From RPQJ01 sp963698735 (GTDB taxonomy: Bacteria > Pseudomonadota > Gammaproteobacteria > Steroidobacterales > Steroidobacteraceae), in assembly GCA_963698735.1 (NCBI GenBank), contig CAVOSA010000037.1, forward strand, positions 1-64,000: DNA of 64,000 nucleotides, written 5' to 3'. The number at the start of each line of letters is the position of its first letter. Within the stretch, counting starts at the first letter, position 1. Positions 7,922 through 16,754 of the stretch are shown one piece after another. The position numbers were made by a program, and so were the translations under genes. Under the pieces are notes generated by a model. That model worked only from the letters and a program-made list of their open reading frames with translations. It was not told the DNA's origin and ran no database searches.

Positions 7922-8020
7922 GGCTGGGCTTCCCCGCCATTTCGCGCTTCCTGTACCTGTCCGTGCCTTGCAGAGCTTACCGTTGCCGAAAGCGGACCCT
8001 GTAGGCGAAAGTTCGACCCG
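7922..8020 (+). repeat. dispersed intergenic repeat, copy B
   Basis: Contains GCTTCCCCGCC, then GTCCGTGCC and CCGAAAGCGGACCCTGTAGG followed by GTTCGACCC. It shares a longer central spacer (about 20 nt extra) with copy D, and it lies between two minus-strand accessory genes. Confidence 0.55.
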
Positions 8021-8064
8021 AAGCAGACCGACGCCCGGTGTCCAGCAAAGCGGAGGAAGCCCAG

Positions 8065-8586
8065 TCAGGCTCCATCTCGGGCGCGCCGCCAGTGAACCCA
8101 TGCCCAACCAAACAGCGTAAGCACAAGGAAGGGGTACGCATTGAAGGGCAATGGATTGGACAGAGGCGTGAGCGCTGTACCACCGAAGATCTGCAATGCG
8201 ACTATTGCGAACAACACTGACGCAATGGCGCCCGTGGCTCTCACGAAAATAGGCATTCCTGAGGAAGCACTGACCAGAGCCAGCCCGGCGGCCCAAAGCC
8301 CGACACCTGCACCGAAGGAAGGGGAACTTGCCGCGAGGTCCATCGCGGAGCTCGAAACCACCAAGGTTTGACCGGCGACGAAGGTAAGAAACCCAGCAGC
8401 CAACTGCTCGTTGCCGAGTTTGATGTGATGAACTGCGAGAAGGAGCGCGCCCATAACGAGCGCGGTGCCGTCGAGACCCCAGGCCACGCCGCGGATTGCA
8501 GGAGGTGAGAACGACCCAGCGAGGCCCAACAGGCCGCCTATGGCAAGGCTGACTGCGGCGAAAAGTGTCAATCGATTCGTGTTCAT
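8065..8586 (-). CDS. multi-pass membrane protein of unknown function
   Basis: Protein of 173 residues beginning MNTNRLTLFAAVSLAIGGLLG and containing about five hydrophobic helices, ending in a WVHWRRARDGA basic tail that by the positive-inside rule should be cytoplasmic. No conserved catalytic motif is seen. The ATG at 8586 is chosen because the longer open frame upstream only mirrors the IS30 region. Function unknown. Confidence 0.65.
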   Translation of the reverse strand: MNTNRLTLFAAVSLAIGGLLGLAGSFSPPAIRGVAWGLDGTALVMGALLLAVHHIKLGNEQLAAGFLTFVAGQTLVVSSSAMDLAASSPSFGAGVGLWAAGLALVSASSGMPIFVRATGAIASVLFAIVALQIFGGTALTPLSNPLPFNAYPFLVLTLFGWAWVHWRRARDGA

Positions 8587-8651
8587 TGCTTGGTGCTCAA
8601 AGGTGGGCCAGTGATCTTGCGGCCCGGAAAGTCGTATGACCGCTTCTCGCT

Positions 8652-9860
8652 GTGGATTCAACCGGTCGATGCAACACCTAGACTCTGATCGTAGAGCGGA
8701 GGGTGTTGTAAATGAAGTACCGGACGCGGACTTTCTACAGCGAGACTCAGAAGGCGTTGATGTGGGAGCGATGGCGGGAGGGTGAGTCGCTGCACGCGAT
8801 CGCCCAGATGTTCGACCGGAACCACACCTCCGTCCGAAATATCTTGGCGAGAGCCGGCGGGATCCGACCGCCAGCGCGAACACGCGCGGCTCGAGCCCTG
8901 GCGCTGGCCGAGCGCGAAGAGATCTCCCGCGGCGTGACGGCGGGACAGTCGGTGCGAGCGATCGCCCGGCTACTACGGCGCGCACCGAGCACAGTGAGCC
9001 GCGAGATCCACCGCAACGGCGGTCCTTGCAGCTACCGGGCGAGCGTGGCCGATCAAGCCGCTTGGGAGCGGGCGCAGCGGCCGAAGCCCTGTAAACTGGC
9101 ACGGAACCGCGCGCTGGCACGCGCCGTGGCCGAGAAGTTGCGGCTCGAGTGGTCGCCGTATCAGGTGGCCGGGTGGCTCAAGCGCAGGTACCCGCAGGAT
9201 GAGACTCGCCAGGTGTCGCACGAGACGATCTACCGCACGTTGTTCATCCAGGCCCGAGGAGCCTTGAAGAAGGAACTACTGCAGCACCTTCGGCGCACCC
9301 GCGGGATGCGCCGTTCACGCCACCACACGCAGAAGAGCCCCAACCACGGCCGGATCACCGAGACGGTGTCGATCCGCGAGCGACCAGCCGAGGCCGAGGA
9401 CCGGGCGGTGCCCGGTCACTGGGAAGGCGATCTGTTCTTCGGCAGCCACAACAGCCAGATCGCCACTCTGGTGGAGCGCCAGACCCGCTACCTCATGCTG
9501 GTGAAGGCGCCGGGCAAGGACACCGAGACGGTGGTCGATGCGCTGATCAAGCAAGCTCACAAGCTACCGAGGGAGCTCTACAAGTCGCTGACGTGGGACC
9601 GCGGGAAAGAGATGGCGGACCATCGGCGCTTCTCGCTAGCGACCGACATCCAGGTCTACTTCTGCGACCCCCAGCAGCCGTGGCAGCGCGGCTCGAACGA
9701 AAACACCAACGGTCTGCTGCGTCAGTACTTCCCTAAAGGGATGGACCTGTCGGATATTAGTCAGCAGAAGCTCAATGCCATCGCTCGGCGGTTGAACGAA
9801 CGCCCTCGGCAGACGCTCAACTTCGAGACGCCGGCGGAACGCTTTGGCCAATTGCGCTGA
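8652..9860 (+). mobile_element. IS30-family insertion sequence, right end missing
   Basis: A complete IS30-type transposase gene is preceded by 60 bp that should hold the left inverted repeat (from about TGGATTCAACCGG at 8652, boundary estimated). To the right, sequence of a truncated porin gene begins within a few bases of the transposase stop, so there is no room for the right inverted repeat. The element is therefore judged to have lost its right end. Confidence 0.65.
8712..9860 (+). CDS. IS30-family transposase
   Basis: Transposase of 382 residues. N-terminal helix-turn-helix segments are LHAIAQMFDRNHTSVRNIL and VRAIARLLRRAPSTVSREI, then SPYQVAGWLKRRYP and VSHETIYRTLF, the usual IS30 order. 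The DDE triad is visible as HWEGDLFFG (first Asp), WDRGKEMADH (second Asp) and GSNENTNGLLR (Glu). Length and motifs are those of a complete enzyme, so the protein may be active even though the element lacks a right end. GGAGGG precedes the ATG. Confidence 0.9.
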   Translation: MKYRTRTFYSETQKALMWERWREGESLHAIAQMFDRNHTSVRNILARAGGIRPPARTRAARALALAEREEISRGVTAGQSVRAIARLLRRAPSTVSREIHRNGGPCSYRASVADQAAWERAQRPKPCKLARNRALARAVAEKLRLEWSPYQVAGWLKRRYPQDETRQVSHETIYRTLFIQARGALKKELLQHLRRTRGMRRSRHHTQKSPNHGRITETVSIRERPAEAEDRAVPGHWEGDLFFGSHNSQIATLVERQTRYLMLVKAPGKDTETVVDALIKQAHKLPRELYKSLTWDRGKEMADHRRFSLATDIQVYFCDPQQPWQRGSNENTNGLLRQYFPKGMDLSDISQQKLNAIARRLNERPRQTLNFETPAERFGQLR

Positions 9861-10317
9861 CCGCGACCGACCACTGGTCGTCGACACGATACGCCAGGCT
9901 TGGAAATGCGCTGACGAAGACCGAGTCGTAGCTGTCGATGAAATAGCGGCCCGGCCAGTCGCCCAGATCGTCGGAGATGCCCGTGCCCAGGAAGGTAAAC
10001 GACGTGCTGAATCGGTCGTTGATCGGCTGGATGATCGCGAACCGGGGCACGACAGTGTCGCTGGAGTTCTTCGAGTTGGACCGGGTGCCGGTGCCGCTGA
10101 ATGCGCTCTCCCATTCGGACTCACTGGTGAGCCACAGTACGTCGGCATCCACCGCGCGCCGAGTAAAGCGGGTGATGCCCGCGGGGTTGGAACTCGCCGT
10201 CTGGGCGCTGTCCGCGGACGCGGCCATGCCCGTGCCCAATGGGTACGGGCGCGCCTGGCCCGCGCCGCTGGCAAGCGCGGACAACAACAGGGCGGAAGCG
10301 AGCGGGCGTCGCGCCAT
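9852..10317 (-). pseudogene. FadL/OmpP1-like outer-membrane protein, truncated
   Basis: The N-terminal 150 or so residues of a long-chain-fatty-acid-porin-like protein: signal peptide MARRPLASALLLSALASGAG, then the NPAG motif (ASSNPAGITRF), followed by beta-strand repeats to YRVDDQWSVAVS. The frame then enters the IS30 end and stops at 9817, after a non-homologous tail. Members are normally above 400 residues, so most of the barrel is missing and no remainder was found on the far side of the IS. Probably non-functional. Confidence 0.7.
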
Positions 10318-10409
10318 GCGCAATGCTCCGAAGAATGGTGGGGCGAGTCTTTGGTGAAGATTGTAGCCGCGTCGTGCGCTGCACCCACCGCAACAGACGC
10401 CCGCCGAGC

Positions 10410-12134
10410 TCACGGCGTCTGGGGCGCGCGACTGTAAACCACCTGCCCGGCAAGCACCGTGTGCAGCACCCGCGCCGAGGTGAGCTCGGCGTCGGGCACG
10501 CGCAGGATGTCGCGATCGAGCACCACGAAATCGGCCAGCTTGCCCGGCGCGAGGCTGCCCTTGAGGTCCTCCTCGAAGGCGGCGTAGGCGTTGTTCCAGG
10601 TGTAACTGGCGAGCGCCTCCTGGCGTGTCATGCATTGCTCGGGGTGAAAGCGCTGGCCGTTCACCATCTCGCGTGTAACCGAGGCGCGGAAGCTCGCCAG
10701 CGGGTCGATGTCCTCGACCGGCACGTCGGTGCCGTTGCTCACCAGCGCGCCGGAATCGATCAACGCGCGCCACACGTAGGTACGCTCGCCGGCACGCGGC
10801 TCGCCGAGGCGCTTCGGCACCCACGGTCCGTCCGAGCTCGCATGGACGCCCTGCATCGACGCAATCACGCCGAGCTTGGCGAAACGCGGCACGTCGGTCG
10901 GGTGCAGGTGCTGCGCGTGCTCGATGCGCCAGCGCAGCGCCCGTCCGTCATGCCCGCTTTGCGCGCGCTCGTAGAGATCGAGAATCTCGCGATTGGCGCG
11001 GTCGCCGATCGCGTGCGTGTTGAGCTGATACCCGTTTGCGAGTGCGAGCTCCGCGGTGCGCTCGATCGTCTCCAGGCTGTCGACCACGAGCCCGGTGCTG
11101 TCGGGCGCATCCGCGTAGGGCTCCAGCAGCCAGGCGCTGCGGGAGCCGAGCGCGCCGTCCACCATGCGCTTGATCGCGCGCACGGTGAGGAAGTTCTGCG
11201 CATGTCCGATCAGGCGGTAACGCGGCAGCTCCTGCGCCAGGCGCTCGTTGCTCTCGCCCCCCACCATCGCGTAGAGGCGGATCGGTAACTCGCCGGCGTC
11301 CGCCAGCTCGCGATACAGATCGATCGTCGCGAACGACGCACCCGCATCGTGGAACGTGGTGACGCCCTTGGCGAGCGCCTCCTGCCCGGCCCGGCGGACC
11401 TGTTCGACCTGCAATCGACGCTGCTCCGCGGCGGGCAGCGCGTCCAGCGCACGTTGCTGTGCCTCGTACACCGGATCGGCGGCGGTATCGACCAGCCAAC
11501 CGGTCGGCGCACCGCGCGCGTCGTGCACGATCTGCCCGCCGGTGGGATCGGCCGCGTCCGCGTCGATGCCGGCCTGCGCCAGCGCCGCCGCGTTCACGAT
11601 GACGCCGTGGCCGCTCGCGTGCTCGAGGGCCACGGGATTACGCGGTGCCACGGCGTTCAGTGTCGCATTGGTCGGCACACCGCCAACCGCATCGGCAGGC
11701 AACCCGCTCCATTTCTCCTGGTGCCAGCCACGGCCGACGATCCAGCTGCCCGGTGCGGCGGTGGCTGCCGCCGCCTTGACCTGCGCGACGATGTCCTCCC
11801 AGCGCTGCGCACGGCGCAAGTCGAGCGTGCCGAGCGACTCGCCGAGTGACATGAAGTGCCCGTGCCCCTCGATGAACCCCGGCACGACGCGGCGCCCGCC
11901 GGCCTCGAGGCGGCGCGTACCGGGTCCAACGAACGGGGCGATCTCGGCATCGCTGCCGACGGCCACGATGCGGTCGCCGCGCACGGCAAGCGCCGTGGCC
12001 TGCGGACGGGCCGGATCCATGGTGGCGATCGCCGCACCGAGCACCACTAGGTCGGCGGGGGCTTCCGCAGCACGAGCGATGCCCGCCACCAGCCACAGTG
12101 TCAGGGCAGCGACTCCAATCGAGCGCGTGTTCAT
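10410..12134 (-). CDS. exported YtcJ-like amidohydrolase
   Basis: Amidohydrolase-3 (YtcJ) type metalloenzyme of 574 residues with a signal peptide (MNTRSIGVAALTLWLVAGIARA). Visible family marks: the PGFIEGHGHF metal-binding entry motif near residue 85, GRGWHQEKW, DGALGSRSAWLLEPY, NTHAIGDRANREIL and NGTDVPVEDIDPL. The C-terminal GSLAPGKLADFVVLDRD strand completes the composite beta domain. Predicted to hydrolyse an amide or ester bond in the periplasm; the substrate is unknown. The ATG at 12134 is preferred over an upstream one because it starts the signal peptide and follows GGGGGA. Confidence 0.85.
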   Translation of the reverse strand: MNTRSIGVAALTLWLVAGIARAAEAPADLVVLGAAIATMDPARPQATALAVRGDRIVAVGSDAEIAPFVGPGTRRLEAGGRRVVPGFIEGHGHFMSLGESLGTLDLRRAQRWEDIVAQVKAAAATAAPGSWIVGRGWHQEKWSGLPADAVGGVPTNATLNAVAPRNPVALEHASGHGVIVNAAALAQAGIDADAADPTGGQIVHDARGAPTGWLVDTAADPVYEAQQRALDALPAAEQRRLQVEQVRRAGQEALAKGVTTFHDAGASFATIDLYRELADAGELPIRLYAMVGGESNERLAQELPRYRLIGHAQNFLTVRAIKRMVDGALGSRSAWLLEPYADAPDSTGLVVDSLETIERTAELALANGYQLNTHAIGDRANREILDLYERAQSGHDGRALRWRIEHAQHLHPTDVPRFAKLGVIASMQGVHASSDGPWVPKRLGEPRAGERTYVWRALIDSGALVSNGTDVPVEDIDPLASFRASVTREMVNGQRFHPEQCMTRQEALASYTWNNAYAAFEEDLKGSLAPGKLADFVVLDRDILRVPDAELTSARVLHTVLAGQVVYSRAPQTP

Positions 12135-12235
12135 GCGAAATCCCCCGGGCCCGCAAGCAGCAGGCGCGCAGTATTGCCGATCGACCGGCCGCGTGCGACG
12201 CGTCCGACAGCTGCCGTGCATGTCACATCAGCGCG

Positions 12236-12523
12236 TCACGCGGGTGGCGACTCCGCCAACTGGCGCACCAGCGCGAACTCGCACGCTTTGAAGACGAGGT
12301 AACAGGCCAGGCTCAGGTAACCCGTAGGCAGCAGCTCGATGAACTGCTGCAGGCCCCCGTCCATCAACGACTGCCAGCCATAGACAGCGATCAATTCCGC
12401 GTCGGCCTTGAGCAGCATGAAAAGGTTCAGCGTGCCGACGCCGAACCCGAAGAAGCTGACTCCCATGACGACGACGGCGAGCCCGCGACGACGCAGGACA
12501 ACGCGATGAAACCAGCCCTTCAT
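12236..12523 (-). CDS. small two-helix membrane protein, unknown function
   Basis: Protein of 95 residues with two predicted membrane segments: LAVVVMGVSFFGFGVGTLNLF near residues 15-35 and ELLPTGYLSLACYLVFKACEF near 63-83. The ATG at 12523 follows GGGGTGGA. It lies 101 bp downstream of the amidohydrolase start, transcribed away from it on the same strand. No family recognised. Confidence 0.65.
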   Translation of the reverse strand: MKGWFHRVVLRRRGLAVVVMGVSFFGFGVGTLNLFMLLKADAELIAVYGWQSLMDGGLQQFIELLPTGYLSLACYLVFKACEFALVRQLAESPPA

Positions 12524-13245
12524 TTGATCCACCCCGTGCGCGTGCAGCCAGAATCCGAGTTTAGGAGAACCCCCCGCCACCGGCACGGGTTGGATGCCGC
12601 TGTACGATCCCACCGTCCACGGCCTCACGGATAAACGAACGTCACGGCCATGAAGACTTCGCGGGCCACCTGACATCCCGCCACAGCGCCGTCCTCTTTC
12701 TCGACCCGCCACCGACGCGCTGCGGCAACGACCGAGTCGGCGAAGTCCTGCCCGCCCGCCGCGCCCGTCCGGAGTGTCCGCAATCTCGCAGCCCCACGCA
12801 ACGCCCGGACTCGTGACCCCGAAAGCGGACCCTGAAGGCGAAAGAACGACCCACACCTGCCGATCGCGAACGTCCGCTCTGCAGTCAACGCGATCCGCGC
12901 TTTCTCCACCTGACCGTCTTGCGAATTCCGGGCACGACGTCCTCGCTGGGGCCATCCATAAAAGCGACACGTCCGCCAAGCTCCGTCAAGAGATGGATTT
13001 TCGCGCGTTCCTTGGGAACGGGAATCTGCGTGTGCTCGCAAGTGGGAACGACTCAGCCTTCCTTTGATTCCATAGACGCTGTGGCGCCGCTAATGCGCGT
13101 CATAGCCACGGTTAGGGGGGGCGCCCATGTTGCGATTCAGGAGCTGGACTTCACCCCCGTCGCGATGAAGTGGTCGGGCGAAGAGTTGACGGACCGAACA
13201 TTTGCCGTTAAGACTCAGATAAGCGTCTATTGGGGAGGGTGGTCG
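12524..13245. other. 720-bp intergenic region with repeat copy C
   Basis: Between a minus-strand small gene and the plus-strand DUF3604 gene. It holds copy C of the intergenic repeat (12774-12853) and the DUF3604 ribosome binding site. No credible gene was found; the open frames are products of high GC. Confidence 0.5.
12774..12853 (+). repeat. dispersed intergenic repeat, copy C
   Basis: Begins GTGTCCGCAATC and ends GAAAGCGGACCCTGAAGG then GAACGACCCAC. The distance between the GTGTCCGC and AGCGGAC boxes (50 bp) is the same as in copy A. Confidence 0.6.
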
Positions 13246-15237
13246 ATGAAAAATTGGACGATGGCGGCGGCTCTGGCCGGCGCGAGCATGATTGCGTTGG
13301 GCGGTTGCAACAAGACGCCCGGCGAGCGGACAACGGCGACCGAATCCTCTGCCGCCTCTGCCTCCTCTGCCGCGTCCACCGAGCCGCTCAAGGTCGCCGA
13401 AGCCGCCTATCCCACGCAAGCCTATTTCGGCGACACGCACGTCCACACCGGCTGGTCGGCCGACGCCGGCATGGATGGCGCGATTACCACGCCTGAGGAC
13501 GCCTTCCGCTTTGCCCACGGCGACACGGTCAAGTCGAATACCGGCCAGGATGCGAAGCTCAAGCGCCCGCTTGACTGGATGGTGATCACAGACCATTCGG
13601 ACGGCATGGGTACGATCAGCGAAATTCGCGCCGGAAATCCGGAAATGATCTCCGACCCGTTCCTGAAGCACATGTACGAGGTGATGAAGGGTGGGAACGA
13701 CGAGGAGTCGGGCAAGGTCGTCCGTGAGCTCATCAACCTGCAATCGAACGGCAAGCTGCCCAAGCAGGTGCTGGACCCCAGATGGATGGTGTCGGCGTGG
13801 GCCAAGACGATTGCGATTGCCGACAAATATAACGAGCCTGGAAAGTTCACCGCGCTCATCGGCTATGAATGGACGGTCAACGCCGGCGGCGGCGACAACC
13901 TTCACCGTAACGTTATCTATCGCGACGCCGCCGACAAAGCGAAAGCGATGCTGCCGCTCACCACCTTCGAGACGCAGGATCCCGAGAAGCTCTGGGAGTG
14001 GATGGCGAAGTACGAAGCTACGACCGGTGGAAAAGTGCTCGCCATCCCACACAACGGTAATCTGTCGAACGGACGGATGTACGAAGAAACGACCTTCACC
14101 GGCAGCCCGATGACCAAGGCCTATGCCGAGGCGCGCTCGAAATGGGAGCCGCTGATGGAGGTGACCCAGATCAAGGGGCAGAGCGAAAGCCATCCGAGCC
14201 TGAGCCCGAACGACGAGTTCGCCAGCTGGGACCTCTGGGACCGCAGCAACCTCAACGGCGTGCCCAAGCAGCCCGGCATGATCCGCACCGAATATTGGCG
14301 TGAAGGGCTTAAAAGCGGCTTGCGGCTCGAAGCGGTGCTTGGCGCGAACCCTTTCAAGTATGGCGCCAATGGCGCGACCGACACCCACACGGGCCTTTCG
14401 ACTGCAGACGACGACAATTTCTGGGGCAAGTTCAAGACGGTCGAGCCGGGCCCCGACCGCTGGAAGCGCGACGTCACCAAGCCGTATCTAGGCTGGGAGC
14501 AGGCTGCGGCGGGCTATACCGGCGTCTGGGCAACCGCGAACACGCGCGAGGCGATTTGGGACGCGATGAAGCGCCGCGAGACCTTCGCCACCACTGGCCC
14601 GCGCATGACGGTACGTTTCTTCGGGGGCTACGGCTTCGGCGACGGCGATATGTCCGACCTCGTGAAGGCTGGCTATAGCAAGGGTGTGCCGATGGGCGGC
14701 GATCTCAAGGATTCGCCCGACGGCAAAGCGCCGAGCTTCCTCATCGCCGCGATGAAGGACCCCGAAGGGGCCAATCTCGACCGGGTGCAGGTCGTCAAGG
14801 GCTGGCTCGACGCGGACGGCAAGACGCGGGAGAGAATTTACGACGTTAAGTGGGCGGGCGACCGCAAGCCGGACGCCGACGGCAAGCTTCCGCCCGTGGG
14901 CAACACGGTCGATCTAAAGACCGCGACATATGCCAACAGCATCGGCGCTCCCGAACTGACGGTGCGCTGGACCGATCCAGATTTCGATCCGAAGGCGAAG
15001 GCGGTCTATTACGTACGGGTCATAGAGATCCCGACGCCGCGGTGGACAGCCTACGATGTCGTGCGCTTCAAAGCGGCGATGCCCGCAAAGGTCACCATGA
15101 TCCATCAGGAGCGCGCGTTCACCTCGCCGATTTGGTTCGACCCGGCCGGTTCCAATGTGGCGACAGCCGTGGTGATGCAAGGTACGGCACACTCGGCTGC
15201 GTCGCCGAAGCCGTCACTCATCGACGGCACGAACTGA
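13246..15237 (+). CDS. DUF3604 lipoprotein
   Basis: Lipoprotein of 663 residues. The signal ends in a lipobox (MIALGGC, Cys21), so it is predicted to be membrane-anchored in the periplasm. After a low-complexity Ser/Ala linker comes YFGDTHVHTGWSADAG, a PHP-like metal-binding motif, then DWMVITDHSDGMG, IGYEWTVNAGG and VLAIPHNGNLSNG, all typical of DUF3604, a family related to PHP phosphoesterases whose function is not established. The ATG at 13246 follows a strong GGGGAGGG. Codon use and lower GC third positions differ from the neighbours and resemble sphingomonad genes, suggesting transfer. Confidence 0.85.
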   Translation: MKNWTMAAALAGASMIALGGCNKTPGERTTATESSAASASSAASTEPLKVAEAAYPTQAYFGDTHVHTGWSADAGMDGAITTPEDAFRFAHGDTVKSNTGQDAKLKRPLDWMVITDHSDGMGTISEIRAGNPEMISDPFLKHMYEVMKGGNDEESGKVVRELINLQSNGKLPKQVLDPRWMVSAWAKTIAIADKYNEPGKFTALIGYEWTVNAGGGDNLHRNVIYRDAADKAKAMLPLTTFETQDPEKLWEWMAKYEATTGGKVLAIPHNGNLSNGRMYEETTFTGSPMTKAYAEARSKWEPLMEVTQIKGQSESHPSLSPNDEFASWDLWDRSNLNGVPKQPGMIRTEYWREGLKSGLRLEAVLGANPFKYGANGATDTHTGLSTADDDNFWGKFKTVEPGPDRWKRDVTKPYLGWEQAAAGYTGVWATANTREAIWDAMKRRETFATTGPRMTVRFFGGYGFGDGDMSDLVKAGYSKGVPMGGDLKDSPDGKAPSFLIAAMKDPEGANLDRVQVVKGWLDADGKTRERIYDVKWAGDRKPDADGKLPPVGNTVDLKTATYANSIGAPELTVRWTDPDFDPKAKAVYYVRVIEIPTPRWTAYDVVRFKAAMPAKVTMIHQERAFTSPIWFDPAGSNVATAVVMQGTAHSAASPKPSLIDGTN

Positions 15238-15590
15238 TCGGCGTAGGCGATGTCGGATGCCCGCGCAGGTTGGCGACGTCGGTATACGTCTGCCAGGCGG
15301 GACGTGTGCCGATGAAAGTGGGTTCGGCAACCGGCTCTTATGGGGCGCGGTGAGTGACCGTATTCGGACAGCCATTCTGATCCCGTGTACGCCCGCTATT
15401 GGCCGATCTTCCCCTTTCCGAGATGTCCGCTTTCCCGCGTGCTCCGGGACGATCACGCATCCGTGCCCGATAACGAGACGCCGTGCGGTGAAAATCGACC
15501 CTGGGCAGAAGTTCGTCTCGCCAAGAAGCAGACGATCAACACCCCATTTCGTCGGGCTGTAACAGCAGAGGTACTGCGCCACCGAGGCGC
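15238..15590. other. 350-bp intergenic region with repeat copy D
   Basis: Contains copy D of the intergenic repeat (15423-15520) and nothing else that can be supported as a gene. Confidence 0.5.
15423..15520 (+). repeat. dispersed intergenic repeat, copy D
   Basis: Begins ATGTCCGCTTTCCCGCG, continues with ATCCGTGCCC and ends GAAAATCGACCCTGGGCAG then AAGTTCG. The order of boxes and the long central spacer match copy B. Confidence 0.5.
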
Positions 15591-15770
15591 TTACGACTGC
15601 CGATCTCCGTCAGCGCGTTTTCGCCGCCACAATCTGACGAAGTGAACAACAACCTCCATGAATGCGCCTGCCGCCGCTCCGACCGCAACAAACAGGGCGA
15701 GTTGCCCGCTTGACGCACCATACGCTGCACCCAGCGCTGCTCCAATGGCCGTTGAAACACCAATGCTCAT
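15591..15770 (-). CDS. small glycine-zipper membrane protein
   Basis: Peptide of 59 residues starting MSIGVSTAIGAALGAAYGAS with a glycine/alanine-zipper pattern, a second hydrophobic helix (LALFVAVGAAAGAFMEVVVH) and a basic tail. It is probably a two-helix inner-membrane protein. The function is unknown. The 118-bp gap to bactofilin argues against belonging to that operon. Confidence 0.5.
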   Translation of the reverse strand: MSIGVSTAIGAALGAAYGASSGQLALFVAVGAAAGAFMEVVVHFVRLWRRKRADGDRQS

Positions 15771-15887
15771 GTATCGCCTCTGCCAATTGCCCGCGATTCT
15801 CCCCGAGTTGGGTCGCCTTTGCTTCAATTATGCGGGCCAACATTGTCGAACGCCGATCACGGAGTCCTGATCTCGTTGCGCCTGGCG

Positions 15888-16355
15888 TCAGCCGCGCGTC
15901 TCGTGATCGCCAGCGGCCACAGCCTGAGCCCGGGACAGGGTCACGACGTTGCTGGCCGAGACAGGCCGGGGCTCAGTGCCGTCGGCCAGGTGCTCGAGCT
16001 TGCCGTCCACAGTGGCACCGCATTCCATGTGCAGCTGGCGGTAGCGGATGTTGCCGATGACGCGCGCGTTGGCCTGGAGCTCGAGAAAATTTTCCACCTC
16101 GAGGTCGCCGCGGATCGTGCCATTGATCACCGCGTCGTAGACCTTGGCACCGCCGACGATGGCGCCTTTCTCGCTCAACACGAGCAACCCGCGCGCGGCG
16201 TCCTTGCAGAGGACGTTTCCCTCCAGCTGGCCGTCGATCCGCAATCCGTCGGTGATGCGGATGTCCCCGGCGATCTCGACGCCGGCGGCGATCAGGCTGG
16301 AGAGCCGGGTGATGTCAATTGGCGTGCGGGATTTTCGGCGAAACATTGAGCTCAC
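15888..16355 (-). CDS. bactofilin
   Basis: Protein of 155 residues with a bactofilin (DUF583) beta-helix core from about residue 13 to 112: LIAAGVEIAGDIRITDGLRI, DGQLEGNVLC, GAIVGGAKVYDAVINGTIRG, VENFLELQANARVIGNIRY. The flanks are short and disordered, as usual. Bactofilins polymerise without nucleotides and scaffold cell-wall enzymes. It is the third gene of a unit with an M23 peptidase and a membrane coiled-coil protein, a pairing known in other bacteria to control cell shape. Start at ATG 16355; ATG 16346 (MFRRKSR) is an alternative. Confidence 0.9.
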   Translation of the reverse strand: MSSMFRRKSRTPIDITRLSSLIAAGVEIAGDIRITDGLRIDGQLEGNVLCKDAARGLLVLSEKGAIVGGAKVYDAVINGTIRGDLEVENFLELQANARVIGNIRYRQLHMECGATVDGKLEHLADGTEPRPVSASNVVTLSRAQAVAAGDHETRG

Positions 16356-16382
16356 TCCGTGAGATGACCGTGGAACAAGTGA

Positions 16383-16754
16383 CTATTGCGTCGCGCGCTG
16401 ACGGCCGCGCTGCGTGGTCAGGAAATCGATCTGGCTGCGCAGCTCCGCGATGCGCTCATTCAGCGCCACGACCTGTCGATCGAGCGAGGAACGCGTGGCA
16501 CGCTCCATCGCGAGCTCGATCCGCTGGCGGGCCAGGTCCGCTTCGAGGGCGGCGTTGCGGGCCTCGAGGTCACGCAGGCGCAGAGTGGGCGTCCCGCCGA
16601 CGGTGTAGAGGCGCAGGGCGAGCGTTGCCGACAGCGCGAGCAGCACGACCAGGACCATGACGTGGAAGCCGGAGCGCAGGCGCCGCGTGGAGGCAAGCTC
16701 GAGGCGGGCAGACGACAGGCGCCGTGTCGTGGCGGAGCCTGCGAACGATCTCAT
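16383..16754 (-). CDS. membrane-anchored coiled-coil protein of bactofilin operon
   Basis: Protein of 123 residues with a basic N-terminus, one membrane helix (FHVMVLVVLLALSATLALRLY, residues 30-50) and a long coiled coil (LRLRDLEARNAALEADLARQ onward to RSQIDFLTTQR). It starts inside the stop of the M23 gene (4-bp ATGA overlap), indicating translational coupling. The topology and the operon suggest a membrane link between the cytoplasmic bactofilin filament and the periplasmic peptidase; this role is inferred. Confidence 0.75.
   Translation of the reverse strand: MRSFAGSATTRRLSSARLELASTRRLRSGFHVMVLVVLLALSATLALRLYTVGGTPTLRLRDLEARNAALEADLARQRIELAMERATRSSLDRQVVALNERIAELRSQIDFLTTQRGRQRATQ

Noticed and set aside
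12625..13041. Open frame of 138 codons on the minus strand in the gap before the DUF3604 gene
   Set aside because: It runs through intergenic repeat copy C, has an Arg/Gly-rich artefact composition and no ribosome binding site.
6521..15520. The accessory block as an integron cassette array with attC sites
   Set aside because: No integrase gene is seen, the repeats lack paired GTTRRRY and RYYYAAC cores, and the genes are not uniformly oriented. The cassette-like look is kept only as a repeat-family finding.
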